Source: Streptomyces phaeofaciens
GTDB taxonomy: Bacteria; Actinomycetota; Actinomycetes; Streptomycetales; Streptomycetaceae
Length of the DNA: 64,000 nt
Direction of reading: 5' to 3'
Assembly (NCBI RefSeq): GCF_014648915.1
Contig: NZ_BMSA01000017.1
Location: forward strand, 62,001-126,000
Shown: positions 7,267-15,952 of the stretch, piece by piece
Numbering within the stretch: position 1 is the stretch's first letter
Layout: every line of letters starts with the position of its first letter
Program-made: the position numbers and the translations under genes
Notes under the pieces: generated by a model
Told to the model about the DNA's origin: nothing
Database searches by the model: none
Seen by the model: only the letters and a program-made list of their open reading frames with translations

Positions 7267-8508
7267 ATGGACCTGCTGAACACGCTGGTGGACAAGGGGC
7301 TTCGGCGCGAGATGCCGACCCGCGAGGAAGCACTGGCCGTCCTCGCCACTTCCGACGACGACGTGCTGGACGTGGTGGCCGCGGCCGGGAAGGTGCGTCG
7401 GCACTGGTTCGGGCGACGGGTGAAACTGAACTACCTCATCAACATGAAGTCGGGGCTCTGCCCCGAGGACTGCTCGTACTGCTCCCAGCGGCTCGGCTCG
7501 ACCGCCGGGATCCTGAAGTACACGTGGCTGAAGCCCGACGAGGCGTCCCAGGCCGCGGCGGCAGGGCTCGCCGGGGGCGCGAAGCGGGTGTGTCTGGTGG
7601 CGTCCGGGCGCGGCCCGACGGACCGGGACGTGGACCGGGTCTCCGAGACCATCAAGACCATCAAGGACCAGAACGAGGACGTCGAGGTGTGCGCCTGTCT
7701 GGGCCTGCTCTCCGACGGCCAGGCCGAACGGCTGCGCGAGGCCGGCGCGGACGCCTACAACCACAACCTGAACACGTCCGAAGCGACGTACGGGGACATC
7801 ACGACCACCCACACGTACGCCGACCGGGTGGACACGGTGCAGAAGGCGCACGCGGCGGGGCTCTCGGCCTGCTCCGGCCTGATCGCCGGCATGGGCGAGT
7901 CGGACGAGGACCTGGTGGACGTGGTCTTCTCGCTGCGCTCGCTGGACCCGGACTCGGTGCCGGTCAACTTCCTCATCCCGTTCGAGGGCACCCCGCTCGC
8001 CAAGGAGTGGAACCTCACGCCGCAGCGCTGTCTGCGCATCCTGGCGATGGTCCGGTTCGTCTGCCCGGACGTCGAGGTGCGCATCGCGGGCGGCCGCGAG
8101 GTCCATCTGCGCACCATGCAGCCGCTCGCCCTGAACCTGGCCAACTCGATCTTCCTCGGTGACTACCTCACCAGCGAGGGCCAGGCCGGCAAGGCCGACC
8201 TGGAGATGATCGCGGACGCCGGCTTCGAGGTGGAGGGCGCGGGCGAGGTCACGCTGCCGGAGCACCGGGCGGCCGCGGGCGGCGGCTGCGGGTCGCACGC
8301 CGAGGCCGGCTGCGGCTCCGGGTGCGGGGGCCACGAGAGCGCGGGCTGCGGGTCGCACGAGGGCGGCGGTGTGTGCGGTTCCGCCGCGGCCGCCGCGCCG
8401 GCGGAGTCCGCCGCTCCGGTGGCCGCTCCGGTGGCCGGCGAGGCGCGCACGGACCTGGTCGCCGTACGCCGCCGGGGCACGGGCACGGATCTCGCGCCCA
8501 ATGCCTGA
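7267..8508 (+). CDS. bioB: Biotin synthase with Cys/His/Gly-rich C-terminal extension
   Basis: A 413-residue radical-SAM enzyme that inserts sulphur into dethiobiotin. The [4Fe-4S] motif CxxxCxxC is C65, C69 and C72 in GLCPEDCSYCSQ. The catalytic barrel ends near residue 335. The last ~75 residues form an extension beyond the normal ~340-residue enzyme, first with repeated Gly-Cys-Gly-Ser-His-like units (five Cys, three His in about 35 residues), then Ala/Pro-rich. Similar tails may occur in other Streptomyces BioB, but I cannot verify this. Translation starts at the ATG at 7267. The gene overlaps bioA by 8 bases, which points to coupling. Confidence 0.95.
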   Translation: MDLLNTLVDKGLRREMPTREEALAVLATSDDDVLDVVAAAGKVRRHWFGRRVKLNYLINMKSGLCPEDCSYCSQRLGSTAGILKYTWLKPDEASQAAAAGLAGGAKRVCLVASGRGPTDRDVDRVSETIKTIKDQNEDVEVCACLGLLSDGQAERLREAGADAYNHNLNTSEATYGDITTTHTYADRVDTVQKAHAAGLSACSGLIAGMGESDEDLVDVVFSLRSLDPDSVPVNFLIPFEGTPLAKEWNLTPQRCLRILAMVRFVCPDVEVRIAGGREVHLRTMQPLALNLANSIFLGDYLTSEGQAGKADLEMIADAGFEVEGAGEVTLPEHRAAAGGGCGSHAEAGCGSGCGGHESAGCGSHEGGGVCGSAAAAAPAESAAPVAAPVAGEARTDLVAVRRRGTGTDLAPNA

Positions 8509-9781
8509 GCTGCCCGTCGCCGAGCTGCTGGAGCTGGACCGGCGGCATGTCTGGCACCCTTACGGGCCGATGCCCGGCCGGGCCGAACCGCTCGTCGTGG
8601 AATCGGCGAGCGGGGTCCGGCTGCGGCTGGCGGACGGCTCGGGCGAGCTGGTCGACGGGATGTCGTCCTGGTGGTCGGCGATCCACGGCTACAACCACCC
8701 GGTGCTCAACGAGGCCGCGCGCGAGCAGCTCGGCCGGATGAGCCACGTCATGTTCGGCGGGCTCACGCACGAGCCCGCCGTACGGCTGGCGAAGCACCTT
8801 GTCGACATGTCACCCGAGGGTCTTGAGCATGTGTTCCTGGCCGACTCGGGGTCGGTGTCGGTCGAGGTCGCGGTCAAGATGTGCCTCCAGTACTGGCGTT
8901 CGCTGGGCCGCCCGGAGAAGCAGCGGCTGCTGACGTGGCGCGGCGGCTACCACGGCGACACCTGGCAGCCGATGTCCGTGTGCGACCCCGACGGCGGGAT
9001 GCACGACCTGTGGACCGGGGTACTGCCCCGCCAGGCCTTCGTGGACGCGCCGCCGGTGGACTACGAGGAGGCCTACGCCGACCGGCTGCGCACGGCGATC
9101 GAGCGGCACGCCGGTGAGCTGGCCGCGGTGATCGTGGAGCCGGTGGTGCAGGGCGCGGGGGGAATGCGGTTCCACTCCCCCGCGTATCTGCGGGTGCTGC
9201 GGGAGGCGTGCGACGCCCACGACGTGCTGCTGGTGTTCGACGAGATCGCGACCGGTTTCGGCCGTACGGGCGCGTTGTTCGCGGCGGAGCACGCGGCGGT
9301 GACGCCGGACGTGATGTGCGTGGGCAAGGCGCTGACCGGCGGCTACCTCACCCTGGCCGCGACCCTGTGCACCGCCCGGGTCGCCGACGGGATCTCGCGG
9401 GGCGAGGTGCCGGTGCTGGCGCACGGTCCGACGTTCATGGGCAACCCGCTCGCCGCGGCCGTCGCCTGCGCCTCGATCGAACTGCTGCTGGGCCAGGACT
9501 GGCTCACGGAGGTCAAACGGATCGAGACCGGGCTGCGGGAGGGGCTGGCGCCGGCCGCCGAACTCCCCGGGGTGCGGGACGTCCGGGTCCTCGGGGCCAT
9601 CGGGGTCGTGCAGCTCGACCACGAGGTGGACATGCGGGCCGCCACCGCGGCCGCCGTGCGCGAGGGTGTCTGGCTGCGGCCGTTCCGCGACCTGATCTAC
9701 ACGATGCCGCCGTACGTCACCGGTGACGCCGACCTGGCACGGATCGCGCGCGCCGTGTGCGCGGCGGCACGGGAGGGATGA
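8501..9781 (+). CDS. bioA: Adenosylmethionine-8-amino-7-oxononanoate aminotransferase
   Basis: A 426-residue class III PLP aminotransferase that converts 8-amino-7-oxononanoate to 7,8-diaminopelargonate using S-adenosylmethionine as amino donor. Visible hallmarks are HVWHPYGPM near the N-terminus, MSSWWSAIHGYNHP, DEIATGFGRTG and the PLP lysine in VGKALTGGY. The ATG at 8501 lies inside the end of bioB (8-base overlap). The stop shares ATGA with bioD. This is the second gene of a tightly coupled bioBAD operon. Confidence 0.96.
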   Translation: MPELPVAELLELDRRHVWHPYGPMPGRAEPLVVESASGVRLRLADGSGELVDGMSSWWSAIHGYNHPVLNEAAREQLGRMSHVMFGGLTHEPAVRLAKHLVDMSPEGLEHVFLADSGSVSVEVAVKMCLQYWRSLGRPEKQRLLTWRGGYHGDTWQPMSVCDPDGGMHDLWTGVLPRQAFVDAPPVDYEEAYADRLRTAIERHAGELAAVIVEPVVQGAGGMRFHSPAYLRVLREACDAHDVLLVFDEIATGFGRTGALFAAEHAAVTPDVMCVGKALTGGYLTLAATLCTARVADGISRGEVPVLAHGPTFMGNPLAAAVACASIELLLGQDWLTEVKRIETGLREGLAPAAELPGVRDVRVLGAIGVVQLDHEVDMRAATAAAVREGVWLRPFRDLIYTMPPYVTGDADLARIARAVCAAAREG

Positions 9782-10503
9782 ACATGCCGATCCTGGTGAT
9801 CACGGGGACGGGCACGGAGGTCGGCAAGACCGTCACGACGGCGGCCGTCGCCGCCTGCGCGCTCGCGGCGGGCCGTTCGGTGGCCGTCCTGAAGGCCGCG
9901 CAGACCGGCGTCGGGCCCGCGGAGCGCGGGGACGCGGACGAGGTCGCACGGCTCGCGGGCGGGGTGACGACGGCCGAACTGGCGCGCTATCCCGAGCCGT
10001 TGGCGCCCGGCACGGCGGCCCGGCGGGCGGGTCTGGCGCCGGTGCGGCCCTACGACGTCGTCGAGGCGGCGCAGAAGCTGGCCGTGGACCACGATCTGGT
10101 GCTGGTCGAGGGCGCGGGCGGGCTGCTCGTGCGGTTCGACGAGGCGGGCGGGACGCTGGCCGACGCGGCCGAGGCGCTGCGGGCGCCCGTGCTGGTGGTG
10201 GCCACGGCGGGCCTGGGCACGCTGAACACCACCGAACTGACGGCTCGTGAACTGCGGTTCCGGGGCGTGGAGTTGCTGGGCGTGGTGATCGGCGGCTGGC
10301 CCGAGTCCCCGGATCTCGCGATGCGGTGCAATGTGACCGACCTCCCGGACGTCGCGGGCGCCCCGCTGCTGGGGGCGCTGCCGATGGGCGTGGGCGCGCT
10401 GTCGCCCGCCGACTTCCGTACGGCGGCGCCCGGTTGGCTGGCACCACGGCTGGACGGGGCCTGGGAGGCGGACGCGTTCCGGGTACGGGCCACGGGATCC
10501 TGA
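9778..10503 (+). CDS. bioD: Dethiobiotin synthetase
   Basis: A 241-residue P-loop enzyme that carboxylates 7,8-diaminopelargonate with ATP and CO2 to form dethiobiotin, the BioB substrate. The N-terminal Walker A is GTGTEVGKT and VEGAGGLLV follows at about residues 110-118. The ATG at 9778 overlaps the bioA stop (ATGA) and has GGGAGGG upstream; a second ATG two codons later is possible. It is the last gene of bioBAD and convergent with the LuxR-type regulator, with 8 bases between stops. Confidence 0.95.
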   Translation: MNMPILVITGTGTEVGKTVTTAAVAACALAAGRSVAVLKAAQTGVGPAERGDADEVARLAGGVTTAELARYPEPLAPGTAARRAGLAPVRPYDVVEAAQKLAVDHDLVLVEGAGGLLVRFDEAGGTLADAAEALRAPVLVVATAGLGTLNTTELTARELRFRGVELLGVVIGGWPESPDLAMRCNVTDLPDVAGAPLLGALPMGVGALSPADFRTAAPGWLAPRLDGAWEADAFRVRATGS

Positions 10504-10511
10504 CTCTCCGC

Positions 10512-12773
10512 CTAACCCTCCGTCTCCGCGAGGAGGCGGACGAGTTCGATGCGGGAGCGGATGCCCAGGCGGGTGAAGACGCCTCGCAGGTGGTGGTCGA
10601 TGGTGCGGGGGCTGAGGGCGAGGCGGGCCGCGATCTCGCGGTTCGTGGCGCCGTCGGCGGCCATCCGGGCGACCAGCATCTGCTGGGCGGTCAGCCGGAC
10701 CGCCGGGCTCTCGGTCGCGCGGGCCGGGCCGGCCGGGGCGCCGAGGGCCCGCAGTTCCGCGCGGGCCCCCGCGGCGCAGTACGGGGCACCGAAGGACTCG
10801 AACGCCTCCAGGGCGCTGTGCAGCCGGTCGCGGGCCTCCGCGCGGTGCCGCAGCCTGCGCAGGGCGCTGCCGAACAGCAGTTCCGTGCGGGCGCGTTCGA
10901 AGGCACGGGTGCCGTCGGCGTGCAGGTCGAGGGCGGTGCGGTAGTGCTCGACGGCGTCGGCGCCCGGGGTCAGCAGGGCCCGGCAGCGGGCGCTGAGCGC
11001 GAGGTCGTCGGGGCTGCCGACGGCGCGGGCCCAGCGGTCGTAGTCGGCGTGCGCGGCCCGGGCTATCCGGGTGTCGTCGGTGCGGACGGCCGCCTCGACG
11101 TAGTGCGGGGTGGCCAGGTGGCGGATGGCCCGGTGACCGTGTCCGGGGCCCGAGGCCGCGAGGGCGCGCAGCCGGGTCGCGGCGGCGTCGAAACGGCCGG
11201 CGCCTAGGTCCAGGAAGGCGAGCGCCCACTGGGCGAGCGCCGCGGGCAGCCCGAGCCCGTGCGTCAGGGCGTGCGACCGGGCCGCCGCCGCGCGCTCCCG
11301 GCACAGGTCGCCGTCGCCGGTGAGCGCGGCGAACATGGCGAGGGCGGCCTGGAGGTGGCAGGCGCCGTTGTCCTGCCCGGTGGTGTACGCCTGCCGCAGG
11401 GCGTCGAGGGCGGTGGCCTCGGCGGCGCGCGGACGGCCGGTCCAGAAGTCGGCGTAGGCGCGGAACTCCATCGCCTGGGAGACGGCGTCCGTGACGCCCC
11501 GGGCGCGGGCGGCGGCCGCCGAGCGGACGGTGGCGGTGGCGGCGCGGGTGTGGTCCCCGAGCATCAGCGCGGCGATCCCCGCGTGCAGGAGGTCGGTGGG
11601 GTCGCCCCCCGGTCCGCAGCGCCCGGCGGTCGCCTCCAGCAGGTCCCGCGCGTCCTCGTACCGTCCGTCGACGGCGGCGACGATCCCGCCCAGCAGCCCC
11701 GGCGGCACGATGTCCAGCCCGCGGGCCACCGCCACCGCCTCCCGGCACCGCCGCAGATCGCCGGTGTAGACGGCGGCTTCGGCGGCCCGGGCGAGGAGGT
11801 GGCCGGCGGCCGGTACGGGCGCGGCGGCCGGTACGGCGGCGACGGGGGCGGGCCGTGCGCCCGGCTCCCCGGCCGGCTCCCGGCCCGGCGCCTCCGGTCG
11901 CGCCGACCGGGCCGCCCCCGCCACCAGGGCGTCGAAGGCCTCCGCGGCCGGGCCCGTCCGCAGGGTGAGGAGGGCGGTCAGGGGTTCGGTGTGGGTGCGG
12001 GCGGCCAGGGTGCGGGCCCGGTCGGGGGATCCGGCGTGCCAGGCGTCGGAGGCGGCGTGGGCGAGGAGCCGGGACCGGTCGCGGGGGTCCGGGGAGAGCA
12101 GGGCGGCGCGTTCGGTGAGGGCGGCGGCCAGCGGCGGGTCGCCGGCCCGGCGGGCGCGGGCGGCCGACGCCGTCAGTTCCGCCGCGAGGCGTCCGCTGGG
12201 GCCGAGCGCGCCCGCGCCCCGGTGCCAGGAGCGGCGGGGCCGCTCGGCCTCGTCGTGCAGCACGCGGGCGAGCAGCCGGTGGACGTCGCGCCGGTCGTCC
12301 GGCGCGGCCGTCTCGTACACGGCGATCCGGGTCCAGGCGTCACGGAAGCCGACCCCGCCCACGGTGGCGTGGGCGATGCCGGCGGTCTCGGCGGCCTCCA
12401 GGGGCCGGGTGTCGAGCCGGGCCGCGGCGACGGCGCGCAGGAAGGCGTGGGTGGCCACCGGGTACTGGTCGGCGGCGGCGAGCAGGAGCAGCAGCCGGGT
12501 GTCGTCCGGGAGGGTGCGGATCTCCCGGCGGTGGGCGCTCAGCACCTCGGGGGCCAGCTCGGCGGGGTCGGTGGGCAGCGGGTCGAGGCCGGCCGCCTGC
12601 TGTTCGGTGAGCCGCGCCGCGAGTTCGGCGGCGGCGCGCGGGTCGCCGTGCACCAGGCGCAGCACGCGCAGCCGGACGCCCTCGGGGAGCGCGGAGACCG
12701 GGCGCGGCCCCGCGGCCGTGGGCGGCGGTGGCGAAGCGCGGTCGAGAGGTGGGGGGTTCACCGGAGTCACCAC
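10512..12773 (-). CDS. Large LuxR-family (LAL-like) regulator lacking the N-terminal ATPase
   Basis: A 753-residue regulator with a C-terminal LuxR helix-turn-helix (LTAQQMLVARMAADGATNREIAARLALSPRTID, residues about 690-745). A long Ala/Arg-rich TPR-like helical region precedes it. LAL regulators usually begin with a Walker A/B ATPase of about 350 residues. Here the visible N-terminus begins in what aligns with the part after the ATPase (LPDDTRLLLLLAAADQYPVATHAFL), and no GxxxxGK[ST] is present. The start is GTG at 12773, next to an AT-rich promoter region. It is divergent from the lipase and could regulate it. Whether the short form is native or a shortened gene is unclear. Confidence 0.85.
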   Translation of the reverse strand: MVTPVNPPPLDRASPPPPTAAGPRPVSALPEGVRLRVLRLVHGDPRAAAELAARLTEQQAAGLDPLPTDPAELAPEVLSAHRREIRTLPDDTRLLLLLAAADQYPVATHAFLRAVAAARLDTRPLEAAETAGIAHATVGGVGFRDAWTRIAVYETAAPDDRRDVHRLLARVLHDEAERPRRSWHRGAGALGPSGRLAAELTASAARARRAGDPPLAAALTERAALLSPDPRDRSRLLAHAASDAWHAGSPDRARTLAARTHTEPLTALLTLRTGPAAEAFDALVAGAARSARPEAPGREPAGEPGARPAPVAAVPAAAPVPAAGHLLARAAEAAVYTGDLRRCREAVAVARGLDIVPPGLLGGIVAAVDGRYEDARDLLEATAGRCGPGGDPTDLLHAGIAALMLGDHTRAATATVRSAAAARARGVTDAVSQAMEFRAYADFWTGRPRAAEATALDALRQAYTTGQDNGACHLQAALAMFAALTGDGDLCRERAAAARSHALTHGLGLPAALAQWALAFLDLGAGRFDAAATRLRALAASGPGHGHRAIRHLATPHYVEAAVRTDDTRIARAAHADYDRWARAVGSPDDLALSARCRALLTPGADAVEHYRTALDLHADGTRAFERARTELLFGSALRRLRHRAEARDRLHSALEAFESFGAPYCAAGARAELRALGAPAGPARATESPAVRLTAQQMLVARMAADGATNREIAARLALSPRTIDHHLRGVFTRLGIRSRIELVRLLAETEG

Positions 12774-12888
12774 ACAACTGACGTTACTGGCGAGTTAATT
12801 GAACCGTAAAGACCGGCGATTTCACCGATGCGGCGCGCGTAGACCCGACCGGACACTCCTGGCAACCCCACCCGTTTCAGGAGGCATC

Positions 12889-13575
12889 ATGCAGCGCGGC
12901 AAGCGTCGCATCGCCACGGCCGTCGCGGCCGTGGTCCCCTCGCTCCTTCTGTCACTGTCCGTCTCCGCCCCCACGGCACACGCGGCCACCCACAACCCCA
13001 TCGTGTTCGTCCACGGCATCAGCAGCTCGTCGAGCAGCTGGGACGAGTGGGTGGACTACTTCCAGGCCGACGGCTACACGGCCGCCGAGCTGGACGCCTG
13101 GTCGTACAGCTGGTCCCAGTCGAACGTCACGACCGCCTCGCAGCTGAACACCGAGATCAAGAACGTGCTGGCCCGGACCGGTGCGAGCAAGGTCGACGTG
13201 GTCGTCCACTCCATGGGCGCGCTCAGCTCCCGCTACTACCTCAAGAACCTCGGCGGTACGGCGTACGTGGACGACTTCGTCTCCGTCGCCGGCACCAACC
13301 ACGGCACGTCGGTCGCCTCGCTGTGCAGCTGGCTGTACACGTCGTGCGCCGAGATGAGCACCGGCAGTTCCTTCCTCACGGCGCTCAACTCCGGTGACGA
13401 GACGCCGGGCAGCGTGTCGTACGCGACCTACTGGTCGAACTGCGACGAGGCGATCAACCCGGACTCCTCGGCACTGCTGAGCGGGGCCACGAACGTCGGC
13501 GTCGGGTGCATCTCGCACACCGACATGAACGACGACCAGGGCGTCTACGAGCAGGTGCGCGACTTCGTCCAGTAG
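12889..13575 (+). CDS. Secreted lipase/esterase (alpha/beta hydrolase, lipase class 2 type)
   Basis: A 228-residue secreted serine hydrolase. A classic Sec signal peptide (KRR start, hydrophobic core at about 10-25, cleavage at THAAT near 30-32) leads into the mature domain, which starts with PIVFVHGISS, the oxyanion-hole strand. The nucleophile lies in VVHSMGA. The acid and base are probably in the DSSALL and HTDMNDD segments, as in lipase_2 proteins. CAGGAGG precedes the ATG at 12889; an in-frame upstream start lacks this. Cysteines in the mature part could form disulfides outside the cell. Confidence 0.9.
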   Translation: MQRGKRRIATAVAAVVPSLLLSLSVSAPTAHAATHNPIVFVHGISSSSSSWDEWVDYFQADGYTAAELDAWSYSWSQSNVTTASQLNTEIKNVLARTGASKVDVVVHSMGALSSRYYLKNLGGTAYVDDFVSVAGTNHGTSVASLCSWLYTSCAEMSTGSSFLTALNSGDETPGSVSYATYWSNCDEAINPDSSALLSGATNVGVGCISHTDMNDDQGVYEQVRDFVQ

Positions 13576-13666
13576 CGCGCCGGCCTTCCGCGTGCGGGCA
13601 GCGGGGGTGCGGCGGGGCCGTACGGGGCAGAATCCTGGGTGGGTCCGTCCTGCCCGGGAGGTCGCC

Positions 13667-14344
13667 ATGCCGATACGGTCCGCCGGCTCCGGCCGGGTGT
13701 CCGGTGATCCCGTCCACCATCCGCTGTTCGCCCGCTGCTACGCCCGGTTCAGCGCCGTCGCGGAGACCCGCGGGGGCGTGTCGGCCGTCCGGGAACGGCT
13801 GCTGGCGGGTCTCTCCGGCCGGGTCGTGGAGATCGGCGCGGGCAACGGGCTGAACTTCGCGCACTATCCGGCCGCCGTCTGCGAGGTGGTCGCGATCGAG
13901 CCGGAGCGCCGGCTGCGGCGGCTGGCGCTGGAGGCGGCGGTGCGCGCCGAGGTGCCCGTCGACGTCGTACCGGGCGTGGCGGAGGCGCTGCCGGTCAAGA
14001 GCGAGGCCTTCGACGCGGCGGTGGTCTCGCTGGTGCTGTGCAGTGTGCGGGACGTGCCCCGCGCCCTGGGCGAGCTGCGGCGGGTGCTGCGGCCCGGTGG
14101 CGAGCTGCGGTTCCTGGAGCACGGGCCGGGGGGCGGCGGGGCGATGCGTCTGACCCAGCGCGCGCTGGACCGCACGGTGTGGCCCTCGCTCGCCGGCGGC
14201 TGTCACCTCACCCGCGACACGGTCCGCGCGCTGCGGGACGCGGGGTTCGAGCTGGGGCCGTACCGGCGGCTGTCGCTGCCCGAGGGCGGGCCGAGGATGC
14301 CGTACTCCTTCTGTGTGCTCGGCAGTGCCGTGCGGCCCTCATAG
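13667..14344 (+). CDS. SAM-dependent methyltransferase (class I)
   Basis: A 225-residue class I methyltransferase. Motif I is VVEIGAGNGLNF (residues about 50-61), with the acidic AIEPE after the second strand and the post-motif segment ALPVKSEAFDAAVVSLVLCSV. The order and the FLEHGPGG segment match the UbiE/Methyltransf_11 group that includes phospholipid and small-molecule methylases; the substrate cannot be read from the sequence. GGGAGG precedes the ATG at 13667. Its 3' end overlaps the convergent toxin gene by 6 bases. Confidence 0.85.
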   Translation: MPIRSAGSGRVSGDPVHHPLFARCYARFSAVAETRGGVSAVRERLLAGLSGRVVEIGAGNGLNFAHYPAAVCEVVAIEPERRLRRLALEAAVRAEVPVDVVPGVAEALPVKSEAFDAAVVSLVLCSVRDVPRALGELRRVLRPGGELRFLEHGPGGGGAMRLTQRALDRTVWPSLAGGCHLTRDTVRALRDAGFELGPYRRLSLPEGGPRMPYSFCVLGSAVRPS

Positions 14345-14713
14345 GCTCCAGCGGCGCAGCTCCTGCGCGATCTCCTGGACGGAGACCTCGCCGCTCTTGA
14401 CCGACCGGGCCAGTTCACGGACCTGTTCGGGCGAGGTGACCACCTTCAGGCCGCTGGCGACGAGGTAGGCGTACGCGACGGCACAGGCGAAAAGGGCGTT
14501 GGAGCGCTCCAGCGCCGGGACGTGGATGAGGAGCTGGAGCAGCGCGGCCGCACGGGCGGGCGGGTCGTCGTAGACGGGGACGTCGAAGATCTCGGCCCGG
14601 TGGCGGGCGACCGCCGCGACCAGGGCGCCCCAGTCCGTGACCTGGGGGTCTCCCGGGGTCTTCTGTTCGGCGAGCATAAGCAGCCAGGCGAGGTCGATCC
14701 GCAGGTCGTTCAA
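14339..14713 (-). CDS. Doc/Fic-like toxin component with degenerate Fic motif
   Basis: A 124-residue, all-helical protein resembling Doc (phosphorylates EF-Tu in phage P1). The Fic/Doc signature HxFx(D/N)GNKR appears here only as H-V-P-A-L-E-R-S-N-A at the start of a helix continuing LFACAVAYAYLVASG. The histidine and one asparagine remain, but the GNKR block is not canonical. The start is TTG (14713), 4 bases after the antitoxin stop, as expected for a co-translated pair. Streptomyces annotation often lists such proteins as a Fic-family TA toxin. Activity is uncertain. Confidence 0.75.
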   Translation of the reverse strand: MNDLRIDLAWLLMLAEQKTPGDPQVTDWGALVAAVARHRAEIFDVPVYDDPPARAAALLQLLIHVPALERSNALFACAVAYAYLVASGLKVVTSPEQVRELARSVKSGEVSVQEIAQELRRWSL

Positions 14714-14717
14714 GGGA

Positions 14718-14996
14718 TCAGCGGCGACCTTCGCGCGGGCCGCCCTCGCGGTCCTCGCCCGCTCCCGGCTTCGCCCGAGCGGGGGCAGCCCCGTCGAATT
14801 CCTCGGCGAAGACGCCCTCGTACTGCTTCATGAAGTCGGCCGCGGCCTCCACGAAGGTGTGCCCGATCTCTCCGGCGTCCCTTCTGACCAGCTCCTCGAT
14901 GTAGCGGTTGACGCTGATCCCGCGGGCCGTGGCCCGCTCCCGGGCGGCCTGGGCCGTGCCCTCGTCGACGCGTACGTTCAGCTGGGTCTTCGCCAT
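14718..14996 (-). CDS. Ribbon-helix-helix antitoxin
   Basis: A 92-residue protein. An N-terminal ribbon-helix-helix DNA-binding unit (QLNVRVDEGTAQAARERATA then GISVNRYIEELVRR) is followed by a tail from about residue 50 (GEIGHTFVEAAADFMKQYEG) that would wrap the toxin. The acidic/basic C-terminus is disordered. The gene lies directly upstream of the Doc-like gene, matching the antitoxin-first order of type II systems and implying autoregulation from the divergent region shared with the ABC exporter at 15145. Confidence 0.85.
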   Translation of the reverse strand: MAKTQLNVRVDEGTAQAARERATARGISVNRYIEELVRRDAGEIGHTFVEAAADFMKQYEGVFAEEFDGAAPARAKPGAGEDREGGPREGRR

Positions 14997-15144
14997 GTCT
15001 CGACGCTAGCGCCGGGGCGCTAGCAGCGGCAAGGGCGCACCGGAATCGAAAAGTGATACCGAGTGTGCGCCGGGTCACACTACTCTCGGCCGGACAGAGT
15101 GGAAGAAACGAGCCGATCCAGTCCGCGCGAGCGAGGAGGCAGTC

Positions 15145-15948
15145 TTGTCCACACCTGCTGCGGGGCCCGCCCCCGGTACGGCCACGGCCGACGGGACCGC
15201 GGCCCGCGCCCGCGGGCTGACCAAGGCCTACGGCTCGGGCGAGACGGCGGTGCTCGCCCTGGACTCGGTGGACGTGGCCATCGCGCGCGGCCGGTTCACC
15301 GCGGTCATGGGGCCCTCGGGTTCGGGGAAGTCCACGCTGATGCACTGCCTCGCGGGACTGGACACCGTGTCGGCCGGTGAGGTGTGGATCGGCGACACCG
15401 AGATCACCGGGCTGAAGGAGCGCGAGCTGACCCGGCTGCGGCGCGACCGGATCGGGTTCATGTTCCAGTCGTTCAACCTGATCCCGACGCTGAACGCGGT
15501 CGAGAACATCACCCTTCCCATGGACATCGCCGGGCAGAAGCCCGACCGGAAGTGGCTGGACCAGATCATCGACACGCTGGGGCTGCGCGACCGGCTGAAG
15601 CACCGGCCCGCCCAGCTCTCCGGCGGCCAGCAGCAGCGGGTGGCCTGCGCGCGGGCGCTCGCCTCCCGCCCCGAGCTGATCTTCGCGGACGAGCCGACCG
15701 GCAACCTGGACTCACGGGCCGGTCTGGAGGTGCTCGGCATTCTGCGCGAGGCCGTCGACAGCCTGGGCCAGACGGTCGTCATGGTCACCCACGACCCGAA
15801 CGCCGCCGCCCACTCCGATCTGGTCCTCTTCCTGGCGGACGGCCGGATAGTGGACGAGATGGCCGAGCCCACGGCGGAGGCGGTGCTGGAGCGGATGCGC
15901 CTGTTCTCCGGGAGCGGCACCCAGGCCACCGCCCCCGAGGAGGAGTGA
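15145..15948 (+). CDS. ABC transporter ATP-binding protein, MacB/LolD type
   Basis: A 267-residue ATPase: Walker A GPSGSGKST (residues about 56-64), Q-loop FMFQSFNLIPTLNAVEN, signature LSGGQQQR and Walker B LIFADEPTGNLD. The Q-loop and PTGNLDS wording place it in the MacB/LolD/FtsE group, which drives mechanotransmission-type exporters rather than importers. The start is TTG at 15145, with GAGGAGG upstream. The permease begins 4 bases after the stop, so the two form one exporter. Confidence 0.95.
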   Translation: MSTPAAGPAPGTATADGTAARARGLTKAYGSGETAVLALDSVDVAIARGRFTAVMGPSGSGKSTLMHCLAGLDTVSAGEVWIGDTEITGLKERELTRLRRDRIGFMFQSFNLIPTLNAVENITLPMDIAGQKPDRKWLDQIIDTLGLRDRLKHRPAQLSGGQQQRVACARALASRPELIFADEPTGNLDSRAGLEVLGILREAVDSLGQTVVMVTHDPNAAAHSDLVLFLADGRIVDEMAEPTAEAVLERMRLFSGSGTQATAPEEE

Positions 15949-15952
15949 CCCG

